A DNA stretch of 64,000 nt from the NCBI RefSeq assembly GCF_017591425.1, contig NW_024466512.1, positions 25,163,501 through 25,227,500 on the forward strand, written 5' to 3'. The notes under the pieces were generated by a model. The model made no database searches. It was not told the DNA's origin and worked only from the letters and a program-made list of their open reading frames with translations. The DNA is from Ochotona curzoniae (lineage: Eukaryota > Chordata > Mammalia > Lagomorpha > Ochotonidae). Below are positions 35,585-46,678 of the stretch, one piece after another; position 1 is the stretch's first letter, and each line of letters opens with the position of its first letter. A program made the position numbers and the translations under genes.

Positions 35585-38500
35585 GATACTTGTTTAATCT
35601 TATGAACAAATTAACTGTAAACCAATTAAATTCAGAAGAGTGAATTTATGTAGGTTATATCTCAAAAAAGAAAAAAATCTGAAAAACTGGATTTGGGATA
35701 TTCCTTAATGCAAAAAATAAGTGAATGAAACAAGATTCTGCTCAAGTTACTTCTAAGGAAACGTCTAAAGTATGAAACATGAAATAGTAAAAAGATCTCT
35801 TAAAATATTTGCAGATAGATTTTAGGATTAATTTGTGCAGTTGTGAGGTTAAGCTTTTAACTTCAAGCTACCAAAAAAAAATAACAGCTTTGTTTATTCT
35901 CATCTAAGCAACATCACAGACTCAGATTCTACACAGCAGATGGATGGCAAGGAAGTAAGGATCCAGACAGGCAGGCATAAACGAAGCAAAAATGCAGAGG
36001 TTCAGCGGGACATCAAAACAGACCAAGTCCCTCTGCCCAATTAGTCTGCATGCCAGCAAAAAAAGAAAAAATCAAAATCTTACTCTCTAACCTATGCCTT
36101 TATTTGCCACGCTTAACTATGTCTTGATTGTTTCCAAATACCAAATCAAACACAGTTGGAAGTTTACCAATACTAAGCATATTCAAGGAATTACTTTGCC
36201 ATTCTTACCATAAAATTTCAAAAACAGGTTTTGTACAGAGGAATAAGGTGTAACCTTCAGCTGAGCCTACTTAGAGTGTCATTGTAGATAATATTCCTTT
36301 CTCTGTCAGGGCAGTTAAAAAGCATTTGGTATTGTTTTAGAATCAGTGAAATACTTAAAAAGCAAACATTTTTCCTCTAAGCCAAAGAAACAAGCAAACC
36401 AAAGCTGCTTAACAGAAATTCTCCACTTACGTATTAAAACTCCTATAACCTACCTTTACAAACCCTATCACATATACGCTCCTCTCCCTTACCATGGACT
36501 AAAATTGTAACAATTCACTGTTGTCCATTTTTTCTTTTTGCTCACCCTGTCTCTCACAAATGAAATCCCTCTGTTTTAAGCAAAAATCCGCCCCCAAAAT
36601 GGGCTTCAACTGGCACTTCATACCTTTGTATAGTAACCGAACACACTGCATTTTCTCTAAGAACAAAAAGGTTCCTCAGGTCTAGGGCAGTTTCCCCAAG
36701 AATTCTTACTTGCTCACGGTGCCGGGACAAAGCAGACAATAAATATTTAGATGAAATAAGCATTTATCTAACAGTGCCTTCTGTCCCTAAAAACAGCACG
36801 TATTACTAAGACAACACTACAGACATTCAAAAGTGGCATTTTCCCCCACAGACACTGAATAACCAACACTCACAAGAATTTCCAATCCATTCTGTATAAT
36901 AACCCCATAATGCCAAAAAATGAATTGCTCCAACTATAAGTACATTTGAGAGACTAAAGGCAATAGGAAATAACTCTCTGTAACTCACAGAAACTCATCC
37001 TACGGTCCTTTGTGAATAAGCTAGAACTAAAAATGAAAGTACTACAGCTTTCTGCACACTGGGAAGGGAGCTGCTTGAGAAATAGTCAGGGTGAGGAGCA
37101 GTACAGCAAGAGGTTACATCCCATCGGACAGCAGAGCCTGTCCTCCTGGAGGTGTTCACCAGGGTTCCAAAGGACCTTCTTAGTAAACTGACCACCTGGA
37201 AACCAAACACCCATCTTGATCACAATTAATGTCCAACCCCTGCAGGTCAGGCACCTGTAATCTGCAAAGCCCAGCATCAACATGACACTCAAAAGGGGTC
37301 AGATTTTGGATCTCCAGAAGAATGCTCTACCAGTATAAACCACAAAAGCTTTCCGAAATCCAAAACACTTGTGTTCCCCCAAGCATTTTGGATAAGGGTG
37401 CTAAACTTGTACTAACTCTGATTGAACCAAACTAACCACAGAATCACCAACTCTTATTATCAGCACCACCCTTTCTTCACTAAAATAAAAGGGGAGGAGA
37501 TAAGATTTTGAAAGTTAAAATTCGAAAAGAAAAAAAAAAGGTGAGAATTTATTTTTAACTGTAAATCAAATATCCTTTAAAAACTAAATGGCCCTAAGCA
37601 TTTAAGATAATCAGCTAAGAAAATCAAACAAAAGGCTAACTATTCAGAACCCATCTCACTCATTAAAATGAAAGAGGAATTACTACATGGGACAGTAAAC
37701 AACACAGCCACCTTTTGGATTTCAAGAAGACCACTGCCAGTCCTTATGAACATAGGAAGTTCTTCATTTACAATCTCCTCTTACAGAACCAAATCACATA
37801 TAATAAAAACTAAGAGAACAATTTATTTTAGCAGGGAGGCTATCGATAATACATTATTTCTCAGGGTAAAATACTGTTCTGAACTCTGAATTCCTCTTGG
37901 ACTTTACTATCTCAAAAGTGGAAATTTGGAGCTAAAAGTATGTTCTTAAAAAACTGATCTCTAGATTAAAATGTTCCTTCAAGAACATGAACCCAAATCT
38001 TAATATCAAACAGATACTTACAGAAATATTTTATGCGATAATACTAAAACCAAACAAAAAACCCTAAAGCAGGAATAACTAACCACTAAAAGATAGCTAG
38101 CAATAACTGATAAAAACGGGGCCTGAGGCAGAAGGCAGATTCAAAGCAAACAATTATAATAATATAAACAACTTGTCAAATAAACCAACATTAACTTTAA
38201 AATCTACAGGATTATATTTGTCCATTGCAAAACTTTCTAAAAGCAAGTAGCCAGATACAACTAACCCACAATTCTATCAGCACATTCACTTTATGGTTCT
38301 CAAACCTTCCAGATGTGATCTTATGTGACGGTTACTAACACAAAAAGGGCTTAACCCGAGAAAACATTTCAGTCAAGGTAGGACAGGCTTGAAAGAATAA
38401 AACAAGCAGAGTTACGGATAAATGACAGCCAAAAAGGCCGTTTGCTGGAGGAAAAAGAAGCTAGGCTTGGGCTGACAGGAGAATTTTAGAATGCAATCAC

Positions 38501-38950
38501 AGGACAAATTATAGCAATCCCTGCTTTTACTGGACAACCAAAGTGCTTTCCGACACCTTAAAGCATTGTTGCCTATTGGGAGTGTTAATTTTGAAATTAT
38601 GGCCTAAATTCTTCACAAAGCTCACCTAGCACATTTCAATGAATACCAGAGAACTGGAAAGGCTTACGTGGCTCTTGGTAAAGGTTACCGTATTTTTCAC
38701 TTGTTTAAAGTTTGTTTTGTTTTTCCATCTATTACAGAAAACATCCCTCGTGGGACATTGTAAAGGGCAGACCCTCCTGTCAAGCCAGAGGAGTCCAACA
38801 CAAAGACGTGCAGCTAACCAAGTGCTGTAATTCTTCCAAACTGAGCCTCCCCACAACCCCTCCACCCTTCCCCCCAACAGATATGTCTATTAAATCAGTG
38901 TCTGTTCGCCCCCTCGCACAACAAAGAGAACTTCTCACCGCATGAAATTG
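35585..38950. other. SINE-free stretch next to the LCOR promoter (intron 1)
   Basis: There are 3.4 kb without any CSINE or recognised L1, in contrast to about one repeat per 500 bp elsewhere. It is AT-rich with no coding frame. It may hold conserved intronic regulatory sequence, but I see no specific motif cluster. Confidence 0.5.
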
Positions 38951-39291
38951 CCGCTGAATGGACACCAGAAAGCAGGATTTGCATAATTCCTTCCAACGAA
39001 ACCCTGTCGGGGAGGGGACGAGGGGCCCAAGCGAACGGTACAATCTAGATTCTGCTGGGGAAGACCTGGTTCCCAAGAATATGCGGCGGGGGCTGGGGGT
39101 GCCGGAATTCTGGGCCTCCCCGAGGACTGGGCGTGGAGGACCACGGATGGCGAGAGGTCATCTCCCCCAAACATCGGCAGCGGAGCAAAGACCGAGAAAT
39201 AACAATGCCAGAGGACACGAGAGGCAGACACAGGGATGGGCCGGGGCTGGGGGCGGCGGGCGGGGCGGAGACACCCACACGGGCCACTTAC

Positions 39292-39714
39292 TTTTTGGAG
39301 GGGGGTTAAATATATGAGTTAAGCCCTTATGGTCCCGCCGGCCGCCGCACAGAGGGAAACGGGACCTTGGGAGAGAAAAACAGACAAAACACACAGCGTG
39401 AGAGGCGCAGCTCGGCCGCCCTCCCTCCCGCGGCGCCCCGACTCCACACTCCCTCCGGTCCCGCGGGCGGCCCGAGGCCCCCAGGACACCCGGACGGACC
39501 GGGCCATCCGCGAGGCGGCGGCGGCTGCGGCCAATCCCGGGCGAGCGTTCGAGAGCCACCCCCGCCGGGACGCCTCGGTCCGGCCGGTCCCACCCCCGCC
39601 GCCGCGCCGCGCAGCACACACCGAACACAAATACGCACACACCGACCCGTGCGTCCAGGACTCCCTGCCCGGCCGCCGCCGCCGCCGCTGCCCCCCGCGG
39701 CCATGACACCCCAC
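39292..39714 (-). other. candidate alternative LCOR first exon (non-coding or uORF-bearing)
   Basis: Inside the CpG island and downstream of exon 1, the minus strand has a perfect donor, CAAAAA|GTAAGT (GT at 39291-39290). Upstream of it lies an ATG at 39709 in good context (GTCATGG) opening a Gly-rich frame that stops at 39327, before the donor. If used, this exon would feed a transcript lacking the exon 1 peptide, with translation starting further 3', as in the short LCOR isoform. The exon is predicted only from the donor and the island; its 5' end is arbitrary. Confidence 0.3.
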
Positions 39715-40350
39715 TGGGCTCGGTCAGGCGGACCCGGGGCCTGTGACAGCTCCGGCTCCCTCCGCCCCCATCTCCACCTCACGCCTCGCACACGCCCGAG
39801 CGCCGGGCGCCCGCCCGCCGCCAGCCGCGCGTGCACGCGGAGACGGAGGGGGGGGAGAGCACGCGCGGCCGCGCGTGGGGGAGGGGCGCGCGGACGAGGT
39901 CAGCGGGGGTGTGGGGGTGGGTCCTCGCCTCTCGACCCCCCCCCACCACGGCCCTCGCGGCCACCCCCAGTCCAGCCGCAGCTGCCGGCAGCGGCGACAC
40001 CGAGGGGCGAGTCTCCACAATGGGCCGGCGGCGACCGGGCGGCCCGGCGCGGAGGGGGGAGGGGACGGCCCGGCGGCGCGGGAGGGGGAGGGGCACGCGA
40101 GCCCGCCCCGGGGAGGCGCGCGGAGGGGAGGGGCCGGCGCGCGCGCCCGGGCCGCGGCAGGAGCGCCCGCCCGGGGGTCGCGCGCGCTCGCGCTCCGGGG
40201 GGTGGGGGAGGGGGCGCCGGAGCCCGAGAGGGCGGGCGGGCCGGAGCGGCGGTCGCCTCTGCCCCTCGGGCTCCCTCCCTCGTCCGGGGGTGGGCGGCGG
40301 GCGGCGGGGCGGCCTCGGGGGCCCGGCGGCGGCCCGGCGGAGAGTCTCAC

Positions 40351-40447
40351 CTACACAGTGAACGAGCTTGTGGCGCCACGAGTCCAGTTCTTGCCGAAAG
40401 CCGCGTCTCTCAACTGAGCATTGCTGCCGCCTACACACCCTCGCCAT
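40351..40447 (-). CDS. LCOR: LCOR exon 1, coding part (N-terminus of the long isoform)
   Basis: This exon encodes residues 1-32 and the first base of codon 33 of ligand-dependent corepressor. LCOR is a nuclear protein that binds nuclear receptors and recruits CtBP/HDAC complexes; its long isoform works with PRC2. The peptide starts [17 protein letters not shown] and continues to ..[12 protein letters not shown], which I recognise as the N-terminus shared by LCOR and, more loosely, LCORL. The ATG (40447-40445) has A at -3 and G at +4. The exon ends at a strong donor, TGTGTAG|GTGAGA (intron starts at 40350). The phase-1 end joins exon 2 exactly to make Gly33. Cys5, Cys10, His30 and Cys31, with the Cys-rich part of exon 3, suggest metal binding, which is an inference. 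Val29 is the only uncertain-looking residue. The frame stays open upstream to 40732, so the start choice rests on homology and context. LCORL is less likely because it has an alanine-rich start. Confidence 0.93.
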
Positions 40448-40450
40448 CTT
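40442..40450 (-). promoter_or_regulatory. YY1-like site overlapping the LCOR start codon
   Basis: The minus strand reads AAGATGGCG, the core YY1 motif found just downstream of transcription starts in many CpG-island genes. Here its ATG is the LCOR initiation codon. This implies a short 5' UTR for this transcript. Binding is an inference. Confidence 0.55.
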
Positions 40451-41129
40451 CTGCCGCCCGCCCGGCCCTGCCTCCGTCGCGGCTCCGCGCACGCCCAGCC
40501 GCGTCGCCCGGGGCCGCGCACGCACCCGCGGCCTGGGCGTCGCGCCTCCCGCCGGGGGCGGCGCGGGGGCAGGGCCGGCCTCACCTCGCCGTGGCCCCGG
40601 CGTGGCTCCGGGGCGGCGTGGGTTCGCGCGCCGCCGGCCCGCACGCACCGGGGCGCCTCCCGCCGGGGGCCGCGGTGGCTGCGCTGCTCGGGCCGCCGCC
40701 GCCTCAGACTGCCTGGGCGGGCGCCTTCCCACGGCCAGGGGGCTCAGCCCCGCGCCGCCCTCGCCAAGTCCCCCAAGGCCATGGTTACCCCTTCCTTCCC
40801 TGGGGCTTTTTGTGTTTCTTTTCTGCGTCTTTCTTTCTTTTGTTTTTTTTTTTTTAAGTCAGGCCCGTTTATCACTCCCAACGTACCTATCGCTCGACGC
40901 CAACTGTTGCAATTTCCGCATAACTGCTCCTCTGAACTTCGCGGTCGGAACTGCCCCTCCCGGAGCCTGCTCGAGAGGCACACATAAGAACGAAAGCCCG
41001 GGGGCCCGGGAGGCCCTGAGGCTTTCAGACGTGAAGTGGACGCGCGGTGTCAAGTCTTTGCAAGGCTTGACCGACATTCGTGAACTTAAAAAGTCTAATT
41101 TACGACTAGGAGGCTTTCGGTAGCTAGGC

Positions 41130-42590
41130 TGGTCCCGCGCGACAGTCTCACGGGCTCTCAGAAAATTGTGGGAAAATTGTGGCGTCTCAAGAGAAGGTTC
41201 GAGTAGAACTATTTCGAACAGACTGTTGGGAAGTGCTCTAATTCCCAGTGTCAGGCCAGGTTCTGGAAGAGGAATGTGTTCCAGGAGGAGAGATTCCCAA
41301 TTGCCTCCTGGAAGAATCACCGTGCACAAGGCGCTGTCTGTTCCACTCAAACATTGGAAAGGTGGGGAACCGAAAAGGTAAAGGAGAGAGATGGGGGAGG
41401 GGAGGAGACCCAAAGGCCTGGTACCCTAGGATTCTGGTCTCGGTCCCCCACTCTTAGGGATAAGATTAATGACAAGGCATTCTTGCTTTTAGATCTTTTA
41501 GATATTTAAATTCAAACGGCTGTGAAGGGTTAGCCAGGTTGTTAGGGATCCCCTCGGCGTTTGGATGGGATTTTTTTCAAAGGCAGTGTCCCCGCCTAGA
41601 GAGGGACAGGGTCTGTCTCCTGGGCAGGACTGGTAGCATATGCGTGGCTAGAAAGACCCTTGCCCACCCCCACCCCCCAGCCCAGTTACCTTGTCACGGT
41701 TCTCAGAAGTCCACAGTACTTGTTGCGCCGAAGATAATTGCCAAAAAATGGTCGGGCCGCTACGGCTGCGAGCGCGGAGTCAGTGCGCGCACACTAAGGT
41801 CCGGAGTGCCGAGGAGAGAGGGGTGGGAGATGAAAGATTGCACTGCAAGACCCTCCTTTCCCTGGGGCTAGCAACACCTTGCAACGCCGCCCTGAACCGG
41901 CCGATCTTCACCGCTAGGTGGTGGGTTTGAGTCTTTTTGCGGCTTTTAAGCAAGTTTCTTTGGTTGGAAAAAGTATGATAAAATTTCTAACATGTGGACA
42001 TGTAGCTCAAAAATGAGTTGATAAATATATTCTCTAGTCACCCTCACGTAATTTTGATTTGAAACAATCAAACTAAAGTTAATTCCTTCTCAACGTACTC
42101 TCTTTAAGAGTTTCAGGGAGAGAGAATCAGGCTCTGTGAAGGTGAGGTGAAATGGTCTGCCTTCAGCTGCTGGCATGTTGTCAGCCACAGGGGCACATCC
42201 CGCCTCGTGATTAGGTCTTCCTGATCTCCTGTGTGCCTGCCCAGAGTGCAGCTCAGTCAGTCTGTGAGAGTAAGAAGGAATGACTTAACACTGAGCAGTC
42301 AAGTAATTTGCCCAAGGCCACGCAGGTTATCGTAGATTTGGATTCAAACACCAGGGCAGTCTGGCTACAGAGTCTGCTATCACCCTGTTTGGCCTCTGGT
42401 GTTGCCAGGGAAATGCGGCCCAGAGCGAGAGGAGAGAGGAGCGCCACTTGGCGTGGTGGGTGGTTTTCCAGGAACTTGTCCTACAATCATTATTTTTGCT
42501 CCATGAAAAAATTGCAAAGTCCCTCTCTTCTCAGTCTACCCTCATTACCACCAGCTTTATGTTGTATGTATGTGAGGTTTATTTTTCTTT
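41130..42590. other. upstream flank of LCOR, unique sequence
   Basis: No SINE. CpG density falls off but a small CpG cluster persists at 41740-41910. Several open frames of 65-110 codons overlap here in different frames and show no family I recognise. Confidence 0.5.
41909..41925 (+). promoter_or_regulatory. candidate CTCF site
   Basis: CACCGCTAGGTGGTGGG fits the CTCF core (CCNCTAGGKGGC) with one deviation. It lies about 1.5 kb upstream of LCOR exon 1 at the edge of the CpG-rich zone. Confidence 0.3.
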
Positions 42591-42635
42591 CACACTGTTA
42601 ATAATAGAGCATAAAATCCACCCATTTAAAGTATG

Positions 42636-43555
42636 CCAGGGGCCTAGTGGCTAAAGTCCTTGCCTTGAATGTGCTGGGATCCCACATGGACACCGGTTCT
42701 AATGCCGGCAACACTACTTCCCATCCAGCAATCTGTTTGTGGCCTGGAAAGCAGTTGAGCATGACCCAAAGCCTTGGGACCCTGCACCTGTTCTTGATCT
42801 GCTGGCCATCAGATCTGAGGGCTACCCAGATCTGCTCCGGGTGGAACCTGTAGATGCTATGTCGTTGCAGTTCACTGAGTCAGAAATGAGCTCACTCCCA
42901 GCTCAGAGCATGCTCAGTCCTTTCCCTTGCCTTTTCCTCCTTACGCAAAATGGCGTCCAATTCAGCTCTAGGGGACTGACTGGGCTGTGAAATCCACTCT
43001 TTTCTCACACTGCCTGTCTGAGATTTGCTGCTCTATCTCTGCTCCTGGTCAAATCAAACAGACTAGCAGGATGGACAGTTCTTTGTCTGGATTCACCTCC
43101 CAAGCTCCCAGTGAAAGTCTCTTCGCAACTGGTTGCTGGTGGAGTTCCGGCTGCTGGTGGAGTTTACATTGCCATGCTGGAGTATCAGTCACTGCAACAC
43201 CACACTGCTGTGCCCACTGCTTCCCTGTGTCTGTCAGTCTCCAGGTACCCCTCTGCTGTTGTTCTGTCCTTTCCTATTTCCTGCAATATGTCCTTTGTGC
43301 TTCATCCTGATTAAATGTTTCTCCGTTTAAACGTGTCCTTACTCTAGTCCGCCATCTTGATTCTCCACTGGGACCTTGCACCTGTGTGGGAAACCCAGAA
43401 GAGGCTCCTGACTCTTGGGTTTGGATTGGCTAACCTCCGGCCGTTGAGGCCGCTTGGGATGTGAATTAGCAGATGGAAGATCTTCCTCTCTGTTTCTCTT
43501 CCTCTCTGTATATCTGACTACCCAATAAAAGTAGAATAAATCTTTAAAAATAAAG
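42636..43555 (+). mobile_element. CSINE split by a 578-bp insertion
   Basis: The head (GGGGCCTAGTGGCTAAAG) and first half run to 42791 and the second half from 43370 to AGAATAAATCTTT. The CSINE is itself flanked by AAAGTATGCCA on both sides. Confidence 0.85.
42792..43369 (-). mobile_element. L1 5'-UTR-like insertion with 16-bp target duplication, no poly(A)
   Basis: On the minus strand it begins AGTGGAGAATCAAGATGGCGGACTAG-like text (AAGATGGCGG start), typical of a mammalian L1 5' UTR. It lasts only 578 bp. The flanks GGGACCCTGCACCTGT (42776-42791) and GGGACCTTGCACCTGT (43370-43385) differ at one base. The left end, where a poly(T) would be expected, has none. It contains open frames of 60-107 codons that are likely chance. 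Confidence 0.65.
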
Positions 43556-43786
43556 TATGCCATGGGTGTGTTCACAGAGTTGCACTATTACAACTAAAAT
43601 CCCTTTTAGAATGTTTTCATCATCTCACATTCCTCGGCAGCCACTCAGCTGCCCCCTCTTCACAGGCCCTTCAACAAGCCTACTTTGTGATCCTGTGAAG
43701 TTTCTTCTGGACGTTTCACTATAAATGGGATCCTATGATATGTGCTCTTTTGTGACTGGCTGCTTTCACACAGAACACTACTTTCT

Positions 43787-44121
43787 TTTTTTTTTTTTTT
43801 TCAAAGATTTATTTTTATTGAAACAGCAAATATACAGAGAGGAGGAGAAACAGAGAGAAAAATCTTCTGTCCGATGGCTCACTCCCCAAGTGAGTGCAAC
43901 AGCCGGTGCTGTGCCGATCCAAAGCCAGGAACCAGGAACTTCTTCCAGGTCTCCCACACGGGTGCAGAGTCCCAAGGCTTCGGGCTGTTCTCAACTGCTT
44001 TCCCAGGCCACAAGCAGGGAGCTGGATGAGAAGTGGAGCTGCCGGGATTAGAACCAGCGCCCATATGGGATCCCGGTGCATTCAGGCGAGGACTTTAGCC
44101 GCTAGGCCACTGTGCTGGGCC
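43787..44121 (-). mobile_element. CSINE, full length
   Basis: Minus strand, flanked by AGAACACTACTTT on both sides; inserted into the L1ME. Confidence 0.93.
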
Positions 44122-44259
44122 CAGAACACTACTTTGAAGATTCTGCAGTGTTTCAGCTTGTGTCAGGATTCACTTTTCATTCCCAGATGCTGCTTCATCC
44201 TCAGGATACATGGCATTTTGTGCATTTTGTGTATAGATTCCAGCTGATGAATATTTTTT

Positions 44260-44605
44260 TTTAAGATTTCTTTCTTTTTTTTTTTTATTGCAAAGTCAGA
44301 TATACAGAGAGGAGGAGAGACAGAGAGGAAGATCTTCCAATCTTCCATCTGATAATTCACTCCCCAAGTGACTGCAATGGCCGGAGTTGTGCTGATCTGA
44401 AGCCTGGAACCAGGAACCTCCCCCAGGTCTCCCACGTGGTGCAGGGTCCCAAGGCTTTGGGCCATCCTTGACTGCTTTCCCAGGTCACAAGCAGGGAGCT
44501 GGATAGGAAGTGGAGCTACTAGGATTAGAACCAGTGCCCATATGGGATCCCGATGCAGCACATTCAAGGAGAGGACTTTAGCCGCTAGGCCACAGTACCG
44601 GGCCC
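44260..44605 (-). mobile_element. CSINE, full length
   Basis: Minus strand; TTTAAGATTTCTTTC tail, CAGTACCGGGCCC head; third SINE in the same L1ME. Confidence 0.92.
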
Positions 44606-44724
44606 GGATATTTTTATTATTTTCAGTATTTTGACTGCCATAAATAATGCTGCTATGAATATTGGTACACAGTTTTTGTGTAGACAAGTTTGTGCATTCA
44701 TTTTAATGTGAACAGAAATGTTCC

Positions 44725-45885
44725 TTATTTATTTTGAAATAATTTCAAAGGCAAAAAAGAAATCACAGGAACTCTCATGTCCCCTTTATACTGAGTCCCT
44801 GGCTTTTTACATCTACTTCCCCCCACCTCCTGCTCTGTATTTATCCATATCGTTTGGTTGCTAATTGGAATCCTTTTGAACAACCTGACAGAAAACAGGA
44901 GAACTGATGCCTTGTTATCCTAAATATTCTAAATACCTAGTGTGTGTGTCCACAATGCAGACACTGTCCTTTATAACCATGTACATCCCTGCACATCAAG
45001 AAATCAACATTGGCACAACACCGACCACCTTAAAATTTAACTCAACAGTGTTTCAACCTACCTGAACTCCTGTCTGGGAACTTTGGATTTAATTGTCATG
45101 AATTTTCAATCTCTTTCCATTAGGAAAAGTTCCTTGATTTAACATTGTGTGACCTTAATGGTTTTGAAGACAGTAGCCTTGGCATTCATCAGAAGTCTCC
45201 TCCCCTCTGCCCAGCTTTGGCTCAGGACCAGGCCCTGCCACCTGCTGCGTCAACAAGAAACCCACAAAGCAGCAGGCCAAAACCCTTTAAGGACCCCTAC
45301 TCAGAAGGCTTGCAGTGTGGATCTGCCATACCATTTGGATGAGAACGCTACTGATCTGCTCCAATGGTTTTTTCTACCATAAAATCACCATTGTTTCTTT
45401 TCTACTTGACAAGTATTTTTGGGAGGAGGGTCTGAGATCATGCCAAGATCCCATTCCTCTTCACATACCAGTTCATTGGTCACCTCGATGGTGATGCCCA
45501 CACAGTCATTATGGTTTTTTGTCTTTCCTTCTGTGTTTACTAGTTAGCATCCTAATGTAAGCATTTTTCTTGTCCCCTTTTACTTATTCAGTTTCTGATC
45601 TCAGTATGGGCTTATGGATTCCCATATCATTCAGTGGCTTGTAATGTATTACTGTTACTATGGTTACTTATTTTCCTTTTCAAATTGTTCCCGATTTGGC
45701 CATTGAGAACCTGTTCAAGCTTACTTCTTGGTCTTGTTGGTCTTTCCCCTTCATTATATGAGCACGAGCTTATTTTCTAGTGCAAATGAATGTTTTAGGC
45801 TCACCTTGTATTTTTCTTGTCTCTGGAGTCAGTTCTGCAAGAAATTCTGGTTTCTTTGATGGAAGATAGTGTTTAGAAATCAAAA
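44725..45885 (-). mobile_element. further old L1-type 3' UTR remnant (tentative)
   Basis: TTATTTTGAAATAATTTCAAAG, CATCAAGAAATCAACATTGG and CCTAATGTAAGCATTTTTC recall antisense L1ME 3' UTR text. The match is from memory and diverged. The 65-77-codon frames at 45145-45382 are not supported as genes. Confidence 0.4.
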
Positions 45886-45889
45886 TTTG

Positions 45890-46210
45890 GGTTCTTTGGG
45901 TGGGTTTTGTGGTTAAGCTGTCGCTTGCAGTACCCATGTCCTTTATCAGAGTACTGATTCAAATTCTGGCTACTTTGCTTCCAGTCAAGCACCCTGATAA
46001 CGTACCTGGGATGCAGCTAGGAATGACTCAACTATCTGGGTCCCTGCTACCCACGTGGGAAGCCCTGGTGGAATTTCTGGCTCCTGGCCAAGCCCAACTG
46101 TCTCAAGCATTTGGGGAGTAAGCCAGTGAATGGAAAATCCATCTCTCCTACTCTCTCTAACCCTCCCATCCCTTCTGCCATTAAAATGTAATAAATTTTA
46201 AAAAGAAAAG
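45890..46210 (+). mobile_element. old CSINE
   Basis: GGGTTTTGTGGTTAAGCTGTC head; CATTAAAATGTAATAAATTTT end. Confidence 0.65.
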
Positions 46211-46439
46211 AAAGATCTGGGCTTTCAACATGCTCATTGCCACTGCAATGTCACTGATTTTAGGCCCTGTCAAAGATAGAACATAGGTACATGTGGACAA
46301 AGTGTCTCTATGTCTGCATCTCTAAGTGCATCTTAACACTGTGCCTTCACGTTGCTCAAAACACAATACAAACATTTTTAAATATTGCTCTAACGCATTT
46401 ACTTAAATGTTTGATCTTCCTCCATATGTAATGATTTCC

Positions 46440-46670
46440 CAGCTACACTGATTCCTCATTAGGTTTCCTCTACTGCAGCCCCTTCCACAGAGTGCCCCCA
46501 TGTGATCACCATGCACATGCCATCTACTGGGCTATTGCAGGCATTTGGAGATTGAACAGAGGATGGGAAATCTCTCTCTTGTTCTCCCTCTCCCCGCTTG
46601 CTCTCTTTTCCTCCCTGTTTCTTTTCCCACTCCCTCCCTTCCCCCTTTCTCTTACACACACAAACAAGTA
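46440..46670 (+). mobile_element. old CSINE, 3' part (tentative)
   Basis: ATTGCAGGCATTTGGAGATTG, then a long CT-rich stretch ending TCTCTTACACACAC. Confidence 0.4.
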
Positions 46671-46678
46671 ATTTATTT

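Larger units (their letters stand above)
1..40447 (-). other. LCOR: LCOR transcription unit (partial; introns and exons 1-3)
   Basis: The gene runs right to left. Intron 1 spans 40350-5204 (35.1 kb), intron 2 spans 5137-4813 (325 bp), and intron 3 starts at 4732 and continues out of the window. The very long first intron agrees with the architecture I know for mammalian LCOR. It holds most of the repeats listed here. No other exon with coding character was seen in it. Confidence 0.85.
38950..41130. promoter_or_regulatory. CpG island promoter of LCOR
   Basis: This is a stretch of about 2 kb of very GC-rich, CpG-dense sequence, extreme from about 39240 to 40740, against AT-rich flanks. It holds LCOR exon 1. 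There is no TATA box near the start codon on the minus strand. GC boxes (GGGCGG-type) and CGCGCACGC-type motifs resembling NRF1 sites occur upstream of exon 1, around 40480-40640. This is a standard housekeeping-type, TATA-less promoter. Promoter activity is inferred from position. Confidence 0.85.
42590..44725 (-). mobile_element. old L1ME-type 3' region, antisense, split by three CSINEs
   Basis: The fragments between SINEs keep L1 order on the plus strand: TAAAATCCACCCATTTAAAG, GTGTTCACAGAGTTGCACTA, TTCACTATAAATGGGATCC, TGACTGGCTGCTTTCACAC, and TTGACTGCCATAAATAATGCTG..TTTTTGTGTAGACA. Confidence 0.75.

Noticed and set aside
4733..40447. LCORL instead of LCOR
   Set aside because: The start [10 protein letters not shown] and the ENCLFCCLRR segment fit LCOR. 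LCORL as I remember it starts with an alanine-rich stretch and has a different cysteine pattern in this region.
39367..40857. 496-codon plus-strand open frame in the CpG island
   Set aside because: Arg/Gly/Pro-rich text from GC-rich DNA, overlapping long frames on the other strand. It has no recognisable domain and runs antisense over LCOR exon 1.
41539..41871. 110-codon frame upstream of LCOR
   Set aside because: No family resemblance, competing overlapping frames, and no splice or polyadenylation context.
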